Shown here piece after piece: positions 1-6,642 of a DNA stretch of 14,587 nt. Every line of letters begins with the position of its first letter. Within the stretch, counting starts at the first letter, position 1. The notes beneath the pieces are model-generated. The model was not told the DNA's origin and ran no database searches. It saw only the letters and a program-made list of their open reading frames with translations. The position numbers and the translations under genes are program-made. This stretch comes from UMGS363 sp051881775 (lineage in GTDB: Bacteria > Bacillota > Clostridia > Oscillospirales > Ruminococcaceae), in contig JBJEQN010000056.1 of assembly GCA_051881775.1 (NCBI GenBank), forward strand, positions 1-14,587, given 5' to 3'.

Positions 1-535
1 TGTCGGCGTTGATGAACTGGAGCCAAAGCTCCCTGTTATCTATAGGATTTGGCTTCCTTCCCACCTTTTTCAGCTCAAAAAAGTGTATGCAGAACTTGTC
101 GGAAAATACCTCGTCCGTACCCTTTATCATTGCCGCTACTTCGGTATGATAGTCACTTCCGCCGAACATATTGAAGTTTATAATATTAATGGTTATGGTC
201 TGTTTAAGCTCGCTGTAGTCCTCTCCGCTTTTCAGCTCGGACGAATATAGCTTTGCCCAGTAAAAAAGTGTTCTGTCCCTGTAATCCGGGTCGTTTTTCA
301 CCTGTATCTCAACATTCACAATGCGGTTATCCACCCTCATGCTAAGATCAAGCCTGCTGAACTTACCCGAAACAGTCTCCGGCGGCAGCTCCGGGTTCGT
401 TATGTTTATCTCCGATATGCTTTCCGGCGGAATGTCAAGCATCCCTGCAACAAATGAATGAAGCATATCCTGATTCTCGGTAAAAATTTTCTTGAAAATT
501 ATATCCAGCTTTGCCGAAACCACATCTCTTCCCAT
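1..535 (-). CDS. Rpn/PDDEXK-family nuclease-transposase homologue (partial, C-terminus outside window)
   Basis: 178 codons are visible from ATG at 535; the reading frame leaves the window at base 1, so the C-terminus is missing. The protein begins MGRDVVSAKLDIIFKKIF, typical of the PD-(D/E)XK family transposases (Rpn / PDDEXK_2 type). The catalytic pattern is visible as D63 (RLDLSM) and E76-x-Q78 (VEIQV), followed by the family-typical stretch DRTLFYWAKLYSSEL (88-102). Family members are DNA endonucleases linked to recombination and transposition, usually single genes spread in many copies. The start is supported by AAGGAGG eight bases upstream and by a consensus promoter in the short gap after the deaminase gene. 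It is probably a mobile passenger rather than part of the neighbouring salvage pathway. The family call is good; activity is unknown. Confidence 0.85.
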   Translation of the reverse strand, partial: MGRDVVSAKLDIIFKKIFTENQDMLHSFVAGMLDIPPESISEINITNPELPPETVSGKFSRLDLSMRVDNRIVNVEIQVKNDPDYRDRTLFYWAKLYSSELKSGEDYSELKQTITINIINFNMFGGSDYHTEVAAMIKGTDEVFSDKFCIHFFELKKVGRKPNPIDNRELWLQFINAD

Positions 536-556
536 CGGTACCGCCTCCTTGCTTTT

Positions 557-585
557 ATTATATCATACTTTTATAATGTTATCAA
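557..585 (-). promoter_or_regulatory. Promoter of the PDDEXK-family gene
   Basis: On the minus strand TTGATA (585-580) is followed by a 17-base spacer and TATAAT (562-557). The ribosome binding site AAGGAGG lies just downstream, eight bases before the ATG at 535. The promoter fits into the 54-base gap after the deaminase stop, so this gene can be transcribed independently of the upstream operon. Confidence 0.75.
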
Positions 586-589
586 CAGT

Positions 590-1876
590 TTATTCCGCTT
601 TCATGCGCTCTATCGCCTTATTCGCCTCGGCGTAGACCTTCTCCGTGTCAATGGTGGAGAACTCACCGTTCTCGTAAAGTATCCTTCCTGCGCACATTGT
701 CATAAGCACGTTGCTCTTTGAGCCGCTGTAAACTATATTCTTGGCAATGTTGTTCAGCGGCTGCATATTGGGCTTATTAAGGTCAATAACAATAAGGTCA
801 GCCTTTTTGCCCTCCGCAAGAACATCACAGTCCTCAAGACCCATTGTAAGCGCACCGCCCTTTGTAGCCATTTCAAGAACCTTGTCCGCAGGCATAGCCG
901 CAGCATCGTTCCTGTCCAGCTTCTGAAGCACCGTCGCAAGATACATTTCCCTGAACATATCAAGTGCGTTGTTGCTTGCAGGACCGTCCGTTCCAATGGA
1001 AAGATTTATGCCCTTTTCGGTCATTCTGCAAAGGGGCGCAATTCCGCTGGCAAGCTTGGAGTTTGAACCGGGATTCGTTACCGCCCAAAGTCCCCTCCGC
1101 CTGAATATCTCCATATCCCTTTCGCTCATATGAACGCAGTGGAAACCGCCGCCGCCGTATTCAAACATTCCAAGGCTGTCCATAAGTGCCGTAGGGGTCA
1201 TGCCATGGCGCTCTATGCAGCCCTTTACCTCGGAGGCTGTCTCGGAATTGTGTGTATAAACGGGCGCTTTGTATTTTTTCGACATTTCCGCAACGCCCTT
1301 CATTATGGAAATGTCCGTTGTGTACTCCGCATGGAAGCCCAGACGGTAGCTTACAAATTCGCTTCTGTCCTTGAACTTATTATATAGTATATCCAGCTTT
1401 TCAAGAGCAGCGTCACATTCCTCCGCACTTCCTGCGATAGAACCGCACATTATCGTCCGTATGCCCGTTTCCTCAGAAGCCTGCGCCATATAGTCCGGCT
1501 CAAAATACATATCGAAGCAAGCCGTCATGCCGCTTGTAAGATACTCCGCAAACGCCAGCTTGGAAAGAAGGTAAATATCCTCTCCCGTCAGCTTTGCCTC
1601 CATAGGGAACACCTGCTTGAAAAGCCAGTCGTTAAGGGGCAGGTCGTCGGCATAGGAGCGCAGAAAGGTCATTGCCGAGTGTGTGTGCGCATTTTTGAAG
1701 GACGGCATAACAAGATTTCCGTTAAGGTTTATCTCACGCTCAAATTTAACGTCCTTGGGAGCGTTTTCTTCCGTGCCGATGTATGAAATGCGGTTCCCGT
1801 CCGTGTGAAGCTCCCCCCACTTTACCTCGGTGTCTTCCATTGTAAGCAGGCGGCAGTTGTAAAATCTTATACCCAT
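590..1876 (-). CDS. mtaD: MTA/SAH (5'-deoxyadenosine) deaminase, amidohydrolase superfamily
   Basis: This 428-residue protein is a full-length member of the SsnA/MtaD (COG0402) metal-dependent amidohydrolases. The H-x-H metal motif is at H64/H66 (NAHTHS). H182 and E184 (FHAEYT) follow, then the metal ligand H209 with catalytic-type E212 (THNSE), H249 (CVHM) and the metal aspartate D297 (GTDGPASNN). Family members deaminate the adenine of 5'-methylthioadenosine, S-adenosylhomocysteine or 5'-deoxyadenosine to the inosine analogue plus ammonia in the cytoplasm. The gene lies 63 bases downstream of mtnA, the next step but one in methylthioadenosine salvage, which favours methylthioadenosine as a substrate. 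The ATG at 1876 has AAAGGA about nine bases upstream. The exact substrate preference, and separation from guanine/cytosine deaminase relatives, cannot be settled by reading; the GTDGPASNN signature argues for the MTA/SAH group. Confidence 0.85.
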   Translation of the reverse strand: MGIRFYNCRLLTMEDTEVKWGELHTDGNRISYIGTEENAPKDVKFEREINLNGNLVMPSFKNAHTHSAMTFLRSYADDLPLNDWLFKQVFPMEAKLTGEDIYLLSKLAFAEYLTSGMTACFDMYFEPDYMAQASEETGIRTIMCGSIAGSAEECDAALEKLDILYNKFKDRSEFVSYRLGFHAEYTTDISIMKGVAEMSKKYKAPVYTHNSETASEVKGCIERHGMTPTALMDSLGMFEYGGGGFHCVHMSERDMEIFRRRGLWAVTNPGSNSKLASGIAPLCRMTEKGINLSIGTDGPASNNALDMFREMYLATVLQKLDRNDAAAMPADKVLEMATKGGALTMGLEDCDVLAEGKKADLIVIDLNKPNMQPLNNIAKNIVYSGSKSNVLMTMCAGRILYENGEFSTIDTEKVYAEANKAIERMKAE

Positions 1877-1917
1877 AGCAATATTTCCTTTCTGTTAAAC
1901 ATTTTGTATCATAATTT

Positions 1918-1926
1918 ATTATACCA
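1918..1926 (-). promoter_or_regulatory. Possible extended -10 promoter before the deaminase gene
   Basis: On the minus strand TGGTATAAT (1926-1918) gives a TGn-extended -10 in the mtnA-mtaD gap. No good -35 hexamer stands 16-18 bases upstream, so this would be an internal promoter at best; read-through from mtnA is the likelier main source of transcript. Confidence 0.35.
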
Positions 1927-1939
1927 ACAGCAAATCAAA

Positions 1940-2998
1940 CTACTTTTTAAACATTTCGTAAAGTGATTTTTCATACGGCGGACGGCAAACGCCCCTTTCG
2001 GTAACGATAGCCGTTATAAGCTCCCCGTCCGTAACGTCAAAGGCAGGATTGCAGCATTTTACCCCCTCGGGAGCGGAAGGCTCCTTGAAAAACATAGTCT
2101 TTATCTCATCGGGGCTGCGGAATTCAATGTTTATATCCGCACCCGTCCTGCAGGAGAAATCTATAGTTGAGGAAGGGCAGAAAACATAAAAAGGTATGCC
2201 GTAATATTTGGCAAGCACCGCCGCTCCGCTTGTTCCTATCTTGTTTGCGGTGTCGCCGTTAGCCGCTACACGGTCACAGCCCACAAAAACAGCGTTTATC
2301 TTACCTTGTTTCATAAAATAGGAAGCCATATTGTCGCAGATAAGGGTAACGTCTATGCCTGCGTTGTACAATTCATAAGCGGTAAGCCTTGCACCCTGCA
2401 AAAGCGGACGTGTTTCATCGCACCACACATGGAACTCATACCCTCTTTCCTTGCCGAGAAAAAGTGTGCCAAGACCGGTGCCGTACTTTGACGTCGCCAG
2501 CGGTCCTGCGTTGCAGTGGGTAAGTATGCCGTCACCGTCCTTAACGAGGGTCAAGCCGTATTCGGATATGGCTCTGCACATTTCAATGTCCTCGCTGTGT
2601 ATCTTCTCCGCTTCGGCTTTAAGCAGGGGAAGAAGCTGCGCAGGCTCAACTCCGCCGTTATTAAGCACCACCTGCTCCATACGGTCAAGCGCCGCCGAAA
2701 GGTTTACCGCAGTAGGTCTTGACGAGTTGATATACTCTTTTGTTTCGCCAAATTTTTCGCAAAACGCAGCATAGCTTTCCTTTTCCCATGCCCTTGAAAC
2801 AACGTACATTCCGTAAGCCGCCGCAATTCCGATAGCAGGCGCTCCCCTTACCCTCAGAGAAGCAATAGCCTCGTAAAGCGCCTCGGCAGTATTTATTGTC
2901 AATAAGACCCTGCGGTTGGGCAGCAGGGTCTGGTCGATTATAATAAGATTTTCGCCCTTTTCGTCAAGGTGAGCGCTGCCCGTCATAAGATCATTCAT
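1940..2998 (-). CDS. mtnA: S-methyl-5-thioribose-1-phosphate isomerase
   Basis: The 352-residue protein is the normal length for MtnA, the eIF-2B alpha/beta/delta-like isomerase that converts 5-methylthioribose-1-phosphate to 5-methylthioribulose-1-phosphate in the methionine salvage pathway. The signature RGAPAIG is at 51-57. The catalytic cysteine is C162 in GILTHCNAGPLATSKYGTG (157-175), and the catalytic aspartate is D242 in GCDRVAANGDTANKIGT (240-256). These match the positions of C160 and D240 known from Bacillus. The start ATG at 2998 overlaps the stop of the upstream acetyltransferase gene by eight bases, and AAAGGA inside that gene stands eight bases before it, so translation is probably coupled. 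A methionine at residue 5 is a less likely start. No mtnK, mtnN or mtnP is in view. Confidence 0.95.
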   Translation of the reverse strand: MNDLMTGSAHLDEKGENLIIIDQTLLPNRRVLLTINTAEALYEAIASLRVRGAPAIGIAAAYGMYVVSRAWEKESYAAFCEKFGETKEYINSSRPTAVNLSAALDRMEQVVLNNGGVEPAQLLPLLKAEAEKIHSEDIEMCRAISEYGLTLVKDGDGILTHCNAGPLATSKYGTGLGTLFLGKERGYEFHVWCDETRPLLQGARLTAYELYNAGIDVTLICDNMASYFMKQGKINAVFVGCDRVAANGDTANKIGTSGAAVLAKYYGIPFYVFCPSSTIDFSCRTGADINIEFRSPDEIKTMFFKEPSAPEGVKCCNPAFDVTDGELITAIVTERGVCRPPYEKSLYEMFKK

Positions 2999-3440
2999 CG
3001 TCTGTGTCCTTTACCATCTGCATATAATCAAGCCTGCGGAAGCCGCACTTCTCATAAAGCCTTACGGCAGCTTCGTTTTCCGGCTCCGCTTCAAGGCGGA
3101 ATCTGCTTGCCTTGCCGTCAAATTTATCAAAAACAAAGCTCAGCAGCTCTTTTCCAAGACCCTTTCCTCTGAATGGCGCAAGAATATAAATATCCTCTAT
3201 CCACACCGTAAGACCTGCCGCTTCTGTCTGAAAGGTCTTTGTTATAACGGAATAGCCTGCCCTTTCGCCCTCATATTCAAGGATAAAGCCTTCAAGATAA
3301 ACGTCCGAGCGCATCATTTCGTTAAGATCCGCTTCCAGCTTTTTACGGGGCAAGGGCTTCTCAACAGCATCAGAATGATAAAATTCCTCCGCCGCAGCAA
3401 GGAAAAACTCCCTGTCCTCTTCTCTTATTTTTCTTACCAT
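2991..3440 (-). CDS. GNAT-family N-acetyltransferase
   Basis: A 149-residue, single-domain GNAT protein that should transfer an acetyl group from acetyl-CoA to an amine. Motif A with the CoA pyrophosphate loop is IYILAPFRGKGLGKELL (84-100), with RGKGLG at 91-96. Motif B is NEAAVRLYEKCGF (122-134), typical of the spermidine/diamine N-acetyltransferase-like and RimI-like groups. The substrate cannot be read from the sequence. AGGAG stands five bases before the ATG and overlaps the stop of the TadA-GNAT gene; the stop overlaps the mtnA start. This packing puts it firmly in the operon. Confidence 0.85.
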   Translation of the reverse strand: MVRKIREEDREFFLAAAEEFYHSDAVEKPLPRKKLEADLNEMMRSDVYLEGFILEYEGERAGYSVITKTFQTEAAGLTVWIEDIYILAPFRGKGLGKELLSFVFDKFDGKASRFRLEAEPENEAAVRLYEKCGFRRLDYMQMVKDTDDE

Positions 3441-3448
3441 ATTATCTC

Positions 3449-4411
3449 CTAAATATCAAGCTGATAAAAATAGTCGTCCATAACATAGCCGTTGCCTATG
3501 TCCGTAACGCCGTCGCCGATACGCTTAAAGCCCAGCTTCTCATAAACGGCGATGGAATTATCATTGTACTTGTTGACCGTGAGCCATATGGCGTGAAGTC
3601 CGTTTTCACGGCAGAAGCCTTTGAGCCGCTCAAATACCTGTGAAGCGTAGCCCTTTCCCCTGTATTCCTCTTTAAGATAAATTTTCGAGAGAAAAAGCCT
3701 GCCGTCCTCTTCGGGGTGTATTCCCGTGTAACCCATGTGAACGCCGTTACGATGTATATAATAGTATCTGTAGCCGCCGTTCCTTATCTGCTCCGTTATT
3801 GCAGGAACGGACTGAAACTTTTCCACCATATAATCTATCTGCTCCGGACTAAGTATCCTCGGGAACCATTCGTGCCATACCTCGTCCGCAATTTTCGCCA
3901 GTACAGCTATCTGCTCGTCCGTTTCAACGGGAATAAGCCTGACATCGTTCATTTTTCTATCACTCCGCAATCTTCTGAAAAAACGCTTTAAAACGTCCTC
4001 ACATTCTTCCCTCATTACCCCGGGTACGGCTTCCGGCTTGTGGTTGTAGGGCAGCTCAAACATCTTTGCAACGGAACAAACCGAGCCTGCCTTTTTATCA
4101 TAAGCACCAAAAACCACTCTGTCAAGCCTTGCGTTTATGACCGCACCTGCGCACATGGGGCAAGGTTCAAGGGTAACGTACATAACGCACCCCGAAAGCC
4201 GCCAGCCTCCCAGATTACGGCAGGCATCGTCAATAGCGGCGATCTCCGCATGACCGAGAGCGTTCCTGCCCTTTTCTCTGCTGTTCCTGCCCTCGCCCAC
4301 TATCTTGCCGTCCGACAGCCGTACTATCACCGCCCCGATGGGAGCTTCGCCCTCTTCCGCCGCCGTTTGTGCAAGTTCAAGGGCTCTTTTCATATAATAA
4401 TTATCGTCCAT
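3449..4411 (-). CDS. tadA: TadA tRNA-adenosine(34) deaminase fused to a GNAT acetyltransferase
   Basis: A 320-residue two-domain protein. Residues 1-150 are a complete TadA deaminase: the zinc/catalytic motif HAE is at 54-56 and PCPMC at 83-87, with the usual N-terminus (YYMKRALELA) and end (VLKRFFRRLR). TadA converts A34 to inosine in the wobble position of tRNA-Arg(ACG). From about residue 154 a second domain begins, MNDVRLIPVETDEQ, and carries GNAT motif A IYLKEEYRGKGYA (244-256) and motif B NDNSIAVYEKLGF (283-295). Bacterial TadA is normally about 150-160 residues, so this is a fusion or a merged gene pair. At the junction, the +1 frame reads TGA TAG just before the ATG of residue 154 (3952), with GGAG ten bases upstream of it; the acetyltransferase may still be made separately. 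The ribosome binding site for the ATG at 4411 is poor (AAGGCGGA about 14 bases away). Confidence 0.85.
   Translation of the reverse strand: MDDNYYMKRALELAQTAAEEGEAPIGAVIVRLSDGKIVGEGRNSREKGRNALGHAEIAAIDDACRNLGGWRLSGCVMYVTLEPCPMCAGAVINARLDRVVFGAYDKKAGSVCSVAKMFELPYNHKPEAVPGVMREECEDVLKRFFRRLRSDRKMNDVRLIPVETDEQIAVLAKIADEVWHEWFPRILSPEQIDYMVEKFQSVPAITEQIRNGGYRYYYIHRNGVHMGYTGIHPEEDGRLFLSKIYLKEEYRGKGYASQVFERLKGFCRENGLHAIWLTVNKYNDNSIAVYEKLGFKRIGDGVTDIGNGYVMDDYFYQLDI
3950..3966 (-). promoter_or_regulatory. Possible internal ribosome binding site and start for the GNAT domain
   Basis: On the minus strand GGAG (3966-3963) is followed by TGATAG (3962-3957, out of frame with the fused gene) and ATG (3952-3950), which codes for M154. 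The spacing of ten bases is long but usable. The layout is what is expected where one gene ends and the next begins. Confidence 0.4.
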
Positions 4412-4451
4412 GGGCTTTATTTTTATCCGCCTTTCCGCAAAACGGCTGCGT

Positions 4452-5615
4452 TCAGAGAATTATCTTTGTTTTCACGACCATAAGGATAACCATAACGCTT
4501 ACCCCCAATACAACGGGTACGCTTGTAAGAGCAGTAAGGCATTTTTCCGTAAAGGAAAGGTACCTTGAACTGAATTTCATTCCGAACTTGTCGCTGTGGT
4601 TTATCATAAGACTTATAAGCGATACAAGTCCCACCATTATTGCAAGAAACACCAAAGCCATTGCTATTTCTCTGCTGAGGTCAGCGCCAAAATAACGGTC
4701 TATCATATAAAGTCCGTAGAAAATCACCCTTGAAACGACCCTCATTATTGCCGCCGTCATAACGGAGCCTGTTCTTACTGCAAAATATCCGATTATTACC
4801 GAGCAGACGAAAACGTAGCAGAACTGCTGTGAATTATAGGTTATAAACGCCGTCAGCACCGATGTGATAACAATGGCAAAGCCGTCGCCGAACTGGCGGA
4901 GAAGCTGCATAATTGCGCCTCTTGTGTAAAATTCGCTTATAACAGGTACTATTATAATATTAATAACAAGGGAAACAATAAGGGGAGCGGTCTCCTCAGG
5001 CAGACGCACCCATTCCGCAGGCTGGATATGCACCGCCCCGAGCATATGTCGGAATATCTCCGAAAGCACAACGCCCGTTCCCGAAACCATAAGCATCACG
5101 GGAGCCGCCGCACGGAAAAGGGGTTTATTTGTGACCTTAACGGGCATCATAACTTTAAGGGGCATTTGCAGCCGGTTGTAGCAGTATAACAATGGCAGAA
5201 GCCTTTTCAGTATCTCAAAGGAAGAGTTCAGCGCAAGTATGAGCCATTCATTGCCGTAATATATACCCGTATAGGAATCGTAATAAATATCCGCACCCAG
5301 ACGGGTCAGAAGCAGCGGCAGCAGGTACATAGAAACAATATCCAGCGCTGCGATCAGCAAAATAGTAACTCCGATAAGATTAAAAACGTTGCGCAGAGCG
5401 TGTCCCTCGGCAGCTTCGGGATAATTTCTCACAAAGCCGTAGCCGTCACGGTAGGTCAGCTCGTTAGGGTTGCTGACATAATAAAATCCCATAGAGTCCT
5501 TAGACTGTCTTCTCCATTTTTTGAACAGTTCGTTATATGTTTTATCCTGATAACGCCAGTTAAGATGGTCGTCGGAGGTTTCCTTCTTACTTTTTTTAAT
5601 ATTTTCAGCCGTCAA
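4452..5615 (-). CDS. CPBP-type integral membrane protein with degenerate catalytic motifs
   Basis: A 387-residue protein with a polar N-terminal region of about 75 residues and several hydrophobic segments (about 77-104, 125-145, 168-190, 208-227, 245-260, 264-280, 314-337, 362-383). Residues 220-300 have the layout of CPBP intramembrane proteases (Rce1/Abi family): PVISEFYTRGAI stands where EExxxR is expected, followed by FxxxN and YFAVRTGSV (277-285). However, the catalytic first Glu is S227, only E228 and R232 remain, the motif-2 His is N261, and the motif-3 HxxxN/D is R292/R296. It is probably not an active peptidase by the usual mechanism. The start is TTG at 5615, chosen because AGGAGGAG lies seven bases upstream and no ATG is better placed. 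It is the first gene of the leftward operon. Assignment to CPBP rests on topology and partial motifs, so is moderate. Confidence 0.7.
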   Translation of the reverse strand: MTAENIKKSKKETSDDHLNWRYQDKTYNELFKKWRRQSKDSMGFYYVSNPNELTYRDGYGFVRNYPEAAEGHALRNVFNLIGVTILLIAALDIVSMYLLPLLLTRLGADIYYDSYTGIYYGNEWLILALNSSFEILKRLLPLLYCYNRLQMPLKVMMPVKVTNKPLFRAAAPVMLMVSGTGVVLSEIFRHMLGAVHIQPAEWVRLPEETAPLIVSLVINIIIVPVISEFYTRGAIMQLLRQFGDGFAIVITSVLTAFITYNSQQFCYVFVCSVIIGYFAVRTGSVMTAAIMRVVSRVIFYGLYMIDRYFGADLSREIAMALVFLAIMVGLVSLISLMINHSDKFGMKFSSRYLSFTEKCLTALTSVPVVLGVSVMVILMVVKTKIIL

Positions 5616-5653
5616 GCCGCCGCTCCTCCTCTCTTATACATATATTCCTTTAT

Positions 5654-5662
5654 AGTATAGCA
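5654..5662 (-). promoter_or_regulatory. Promoter of the leftward operon
   Basis: On the minus strand TGCTATACT (5662-5654) is a TGn-extended -10 element about 40 bases before the TTG start. No clear -35 hexamer is visible in the A-rich upstream DNA, which is usual for extended -10 promoters. It would drive the membrane-protein, tadA-GNAT, GNAT, mtnA and deaminase genes. Confidence 0.6.
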
Positions 5663-5710
5663 CAAAAATATGACTATTCTTTTTCTTTTTATTGTACAAC
5701 AATGAAAAGA

Positions 5711-6127
5711 AACGTGGAAAGTTGAAAGTGGAAAGTGGAATTATTTATAATTTGGAATGTGGAGAGTGGAATTGTATTAATTCGGAATGCGGAATTCGGA
5801 ATTTGGAATTATAGGTGCTTCGGTACAACAGAGACGGGGCTGTTGCACGTTAATTAAAAAATTATAAAATTGCGGGCGGATAATATCCGCCCCTACATAA
5901 AACTGCATATTTTAGCGCATTTATCTTGTAGGGGCGGCTATCAGCCGCCCGTTTTTGTTATACATTTATTAACGCGCAACAATCCCCTACAGAAAAATTT
6001 TGGAAATAACATCGCCGCAGGCGATACCATAATTCCACATTCCACTCTCCACATTCCAAATTATATTAATATTTCCGCTTTCCACATTAAAAATAATTCC
6101 GAATTCCGCATTCCGAATTCCGAATTT
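5711..6127. repeat. Heptad-repeat palindromic element A, interrupted in its loop
   Basis: The gene-free stretch 5616-6258 is mostly this element. Its left arm (about 5711-5812) consists of imperfect 7-base units of the form GGAANNN (for example GGAATGT GGAGAGT, then GGAATGC GGAATTC). The right arm (about 6031-6127) carries the same units on the opposite strand (TTCCACA, TTCCGCA and so on), so the two sides can form long imperfect hairpins. A 25-base loop sequence at 6004-6028, itself a hairpin (ATCGCC-GCA-GGCGAT), is identical to one in element B near 9674-9698 on the other strand. The period of seven and frequent stops show it is not coding. Between loop and left arm lies the MITE-like element listed separately. 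Confidence 0.8.
5836..5987. mobile_element. MITE-like element, copy 1
   Basis: A 152-bp non-coding element with imperfect terminal inverted repeats: GGGGCTGTTGCACGTTAAT at the left and the complement of GGGGATTGTTGCGCGTTAAT at the right. Inside are two GC-rich palindromes, GGGCGGATAATATCCGCCC (5874-5892) and GGGCGGCTATCAGCCGCCC (5932-5950). These are separated by arms CCGCCCCTACA (5887-5897) and TGTAGGGGCGG (5927-5937) that can pair with each other instead. A closely similar copy in opposite orientation lies at 12291-12438, which supports dispersal as a unit. It has no transposase and would need one in trans. No target duplication could be fixed with confidence. Confidence 0.75.
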
Positions 6128-6200
6128 ATCTATTGTTTACTTTGATTAATAAAACGTTAACACAAATGCCTATGTATCCGCTATAAAGTATGCACTGTAA

Positions 6201-6236
6201 TGTATTATAATACATATGAACAATCATTCATATGAA
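6201..6236 (+). promoter_or_regulatory. Promoter and operator-like dyads of the metal-resistance operon
   Basis: TATAAT (6206-6211) is a good -10; no convincing -35 stands 16-18 bases upstream. It sits in the perfect palindrome TGTATTA-TAATACA (6201-6214). Directly after comes CATATGAA-n6-TTCATATG (6213-6234), which resembles the 12-2-12 operators bound by SmtB/CadC repressors. A repressor bound there would cover the -10 and start point. The ribosome binding site AAAGGAGG follows at about 6244-6251. Confidence 0.75.
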
Positions 6237-6258
6237 CAATTGTAAAGGAGGAACTGTT

Positions 6259-6627
6259 ATGACAGAAAAGGAAAATGTGAACTGCCCTATGTGCGAAGAA
6301 AACGGCGCACACAGCGAGGTCGTAAAGGAAGTCCTTGACCTGCTCCCCGATGAGGAAATACTCTACGATGTGGCGGAGCTTTTCAAGGTGTTCGGCGATT
6401 CTACAAGAGTGCGTATAATATGCGCCCTTTTTGAAAGAGAAATGTGCGTCTGCGACATTGCGGAGGTGCTTAATATGACACAATCGGCAATTTCCCACCA
6501 GCTTCGTGTGCTCAAACAGGCACGGCTCGTTAAATACCGCCGTGACGGGAAAACGGTTTTCTACTCCCTGTCCGATGACCATATAAAGCACATCTTCAAA
6601 CAGGCGTTTGAACACGTTATGGAATAA
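6259..6627 (+). CDS. ArsR/SmtB-family metal-sensing repressor, CadC-like
   Basis: A 122-residue winged-helix repressor, expected to hold the operon off until metal binds. The recognition-helix region is DIAEVLNMTQSAISHQLRVL (66-85). Both classic metal sites are visible. The alpha3N site is N-terminal C9 and C12 (NCPMC) with C63 and C65 in EMCVCDIA, as in staphylococcal CadC (ELCVCD). The alpha5 site is D106-x-H108 with H119 and E122, exactly the DxH...HxxE spacing of SmtB. This suggests sensing of Cd/Pb/Zn-type ions. The start at 6259 is set by AAAGGAGG eight bases upstream; an in-frame ATG at 6232 lies inside the operator and has no ribosome binding site. It is first in an operon with a methyltransferase and an efflux ATPase and likely autoregulates through the adjoining dyad. 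Confidence 0.92.
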   Translation: MTEKENVNCPMCEENGAHSEVVKEVLDLLPDEEILYDVAELFKVFGDSTRVRIICALFEREMCVCDIAEVLNMTQSAISHQLRVLKQARLVKYRRDGKTVFYSLSDDHIKHIFKQAFEHVME

Positions 6628-6642
6628 ACGGAGGGATAATAT

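Noticed and set aside
2999..3010. SAM or other riboswitch ahead of mtnA
   Set aside because: mtnA starts inside the end of the preceding gene, so there is no leader that could hold a riboswitch; none was seen before the operon's first gene either.
5711..6127. CRISPR array
   Set aside because: The 7-base units are too short and contiguous, with no spacer-repeat alternation and no cas genes.
5870..6145. 91-codon open frame on the plus strand in the gene-free stretch
   Set aside because: It runs through the MITE-like element and the heptad arm; the peptide only translates repeats and has no ribosome binding site.
6232..6258. Upstream ATG start for the ArsR-family gene
   Set aside because: It falls within the operator dyad and lacks a ribosome binding site, whereas the ATG at 6259 follows AAAGGAGG at good spacing.
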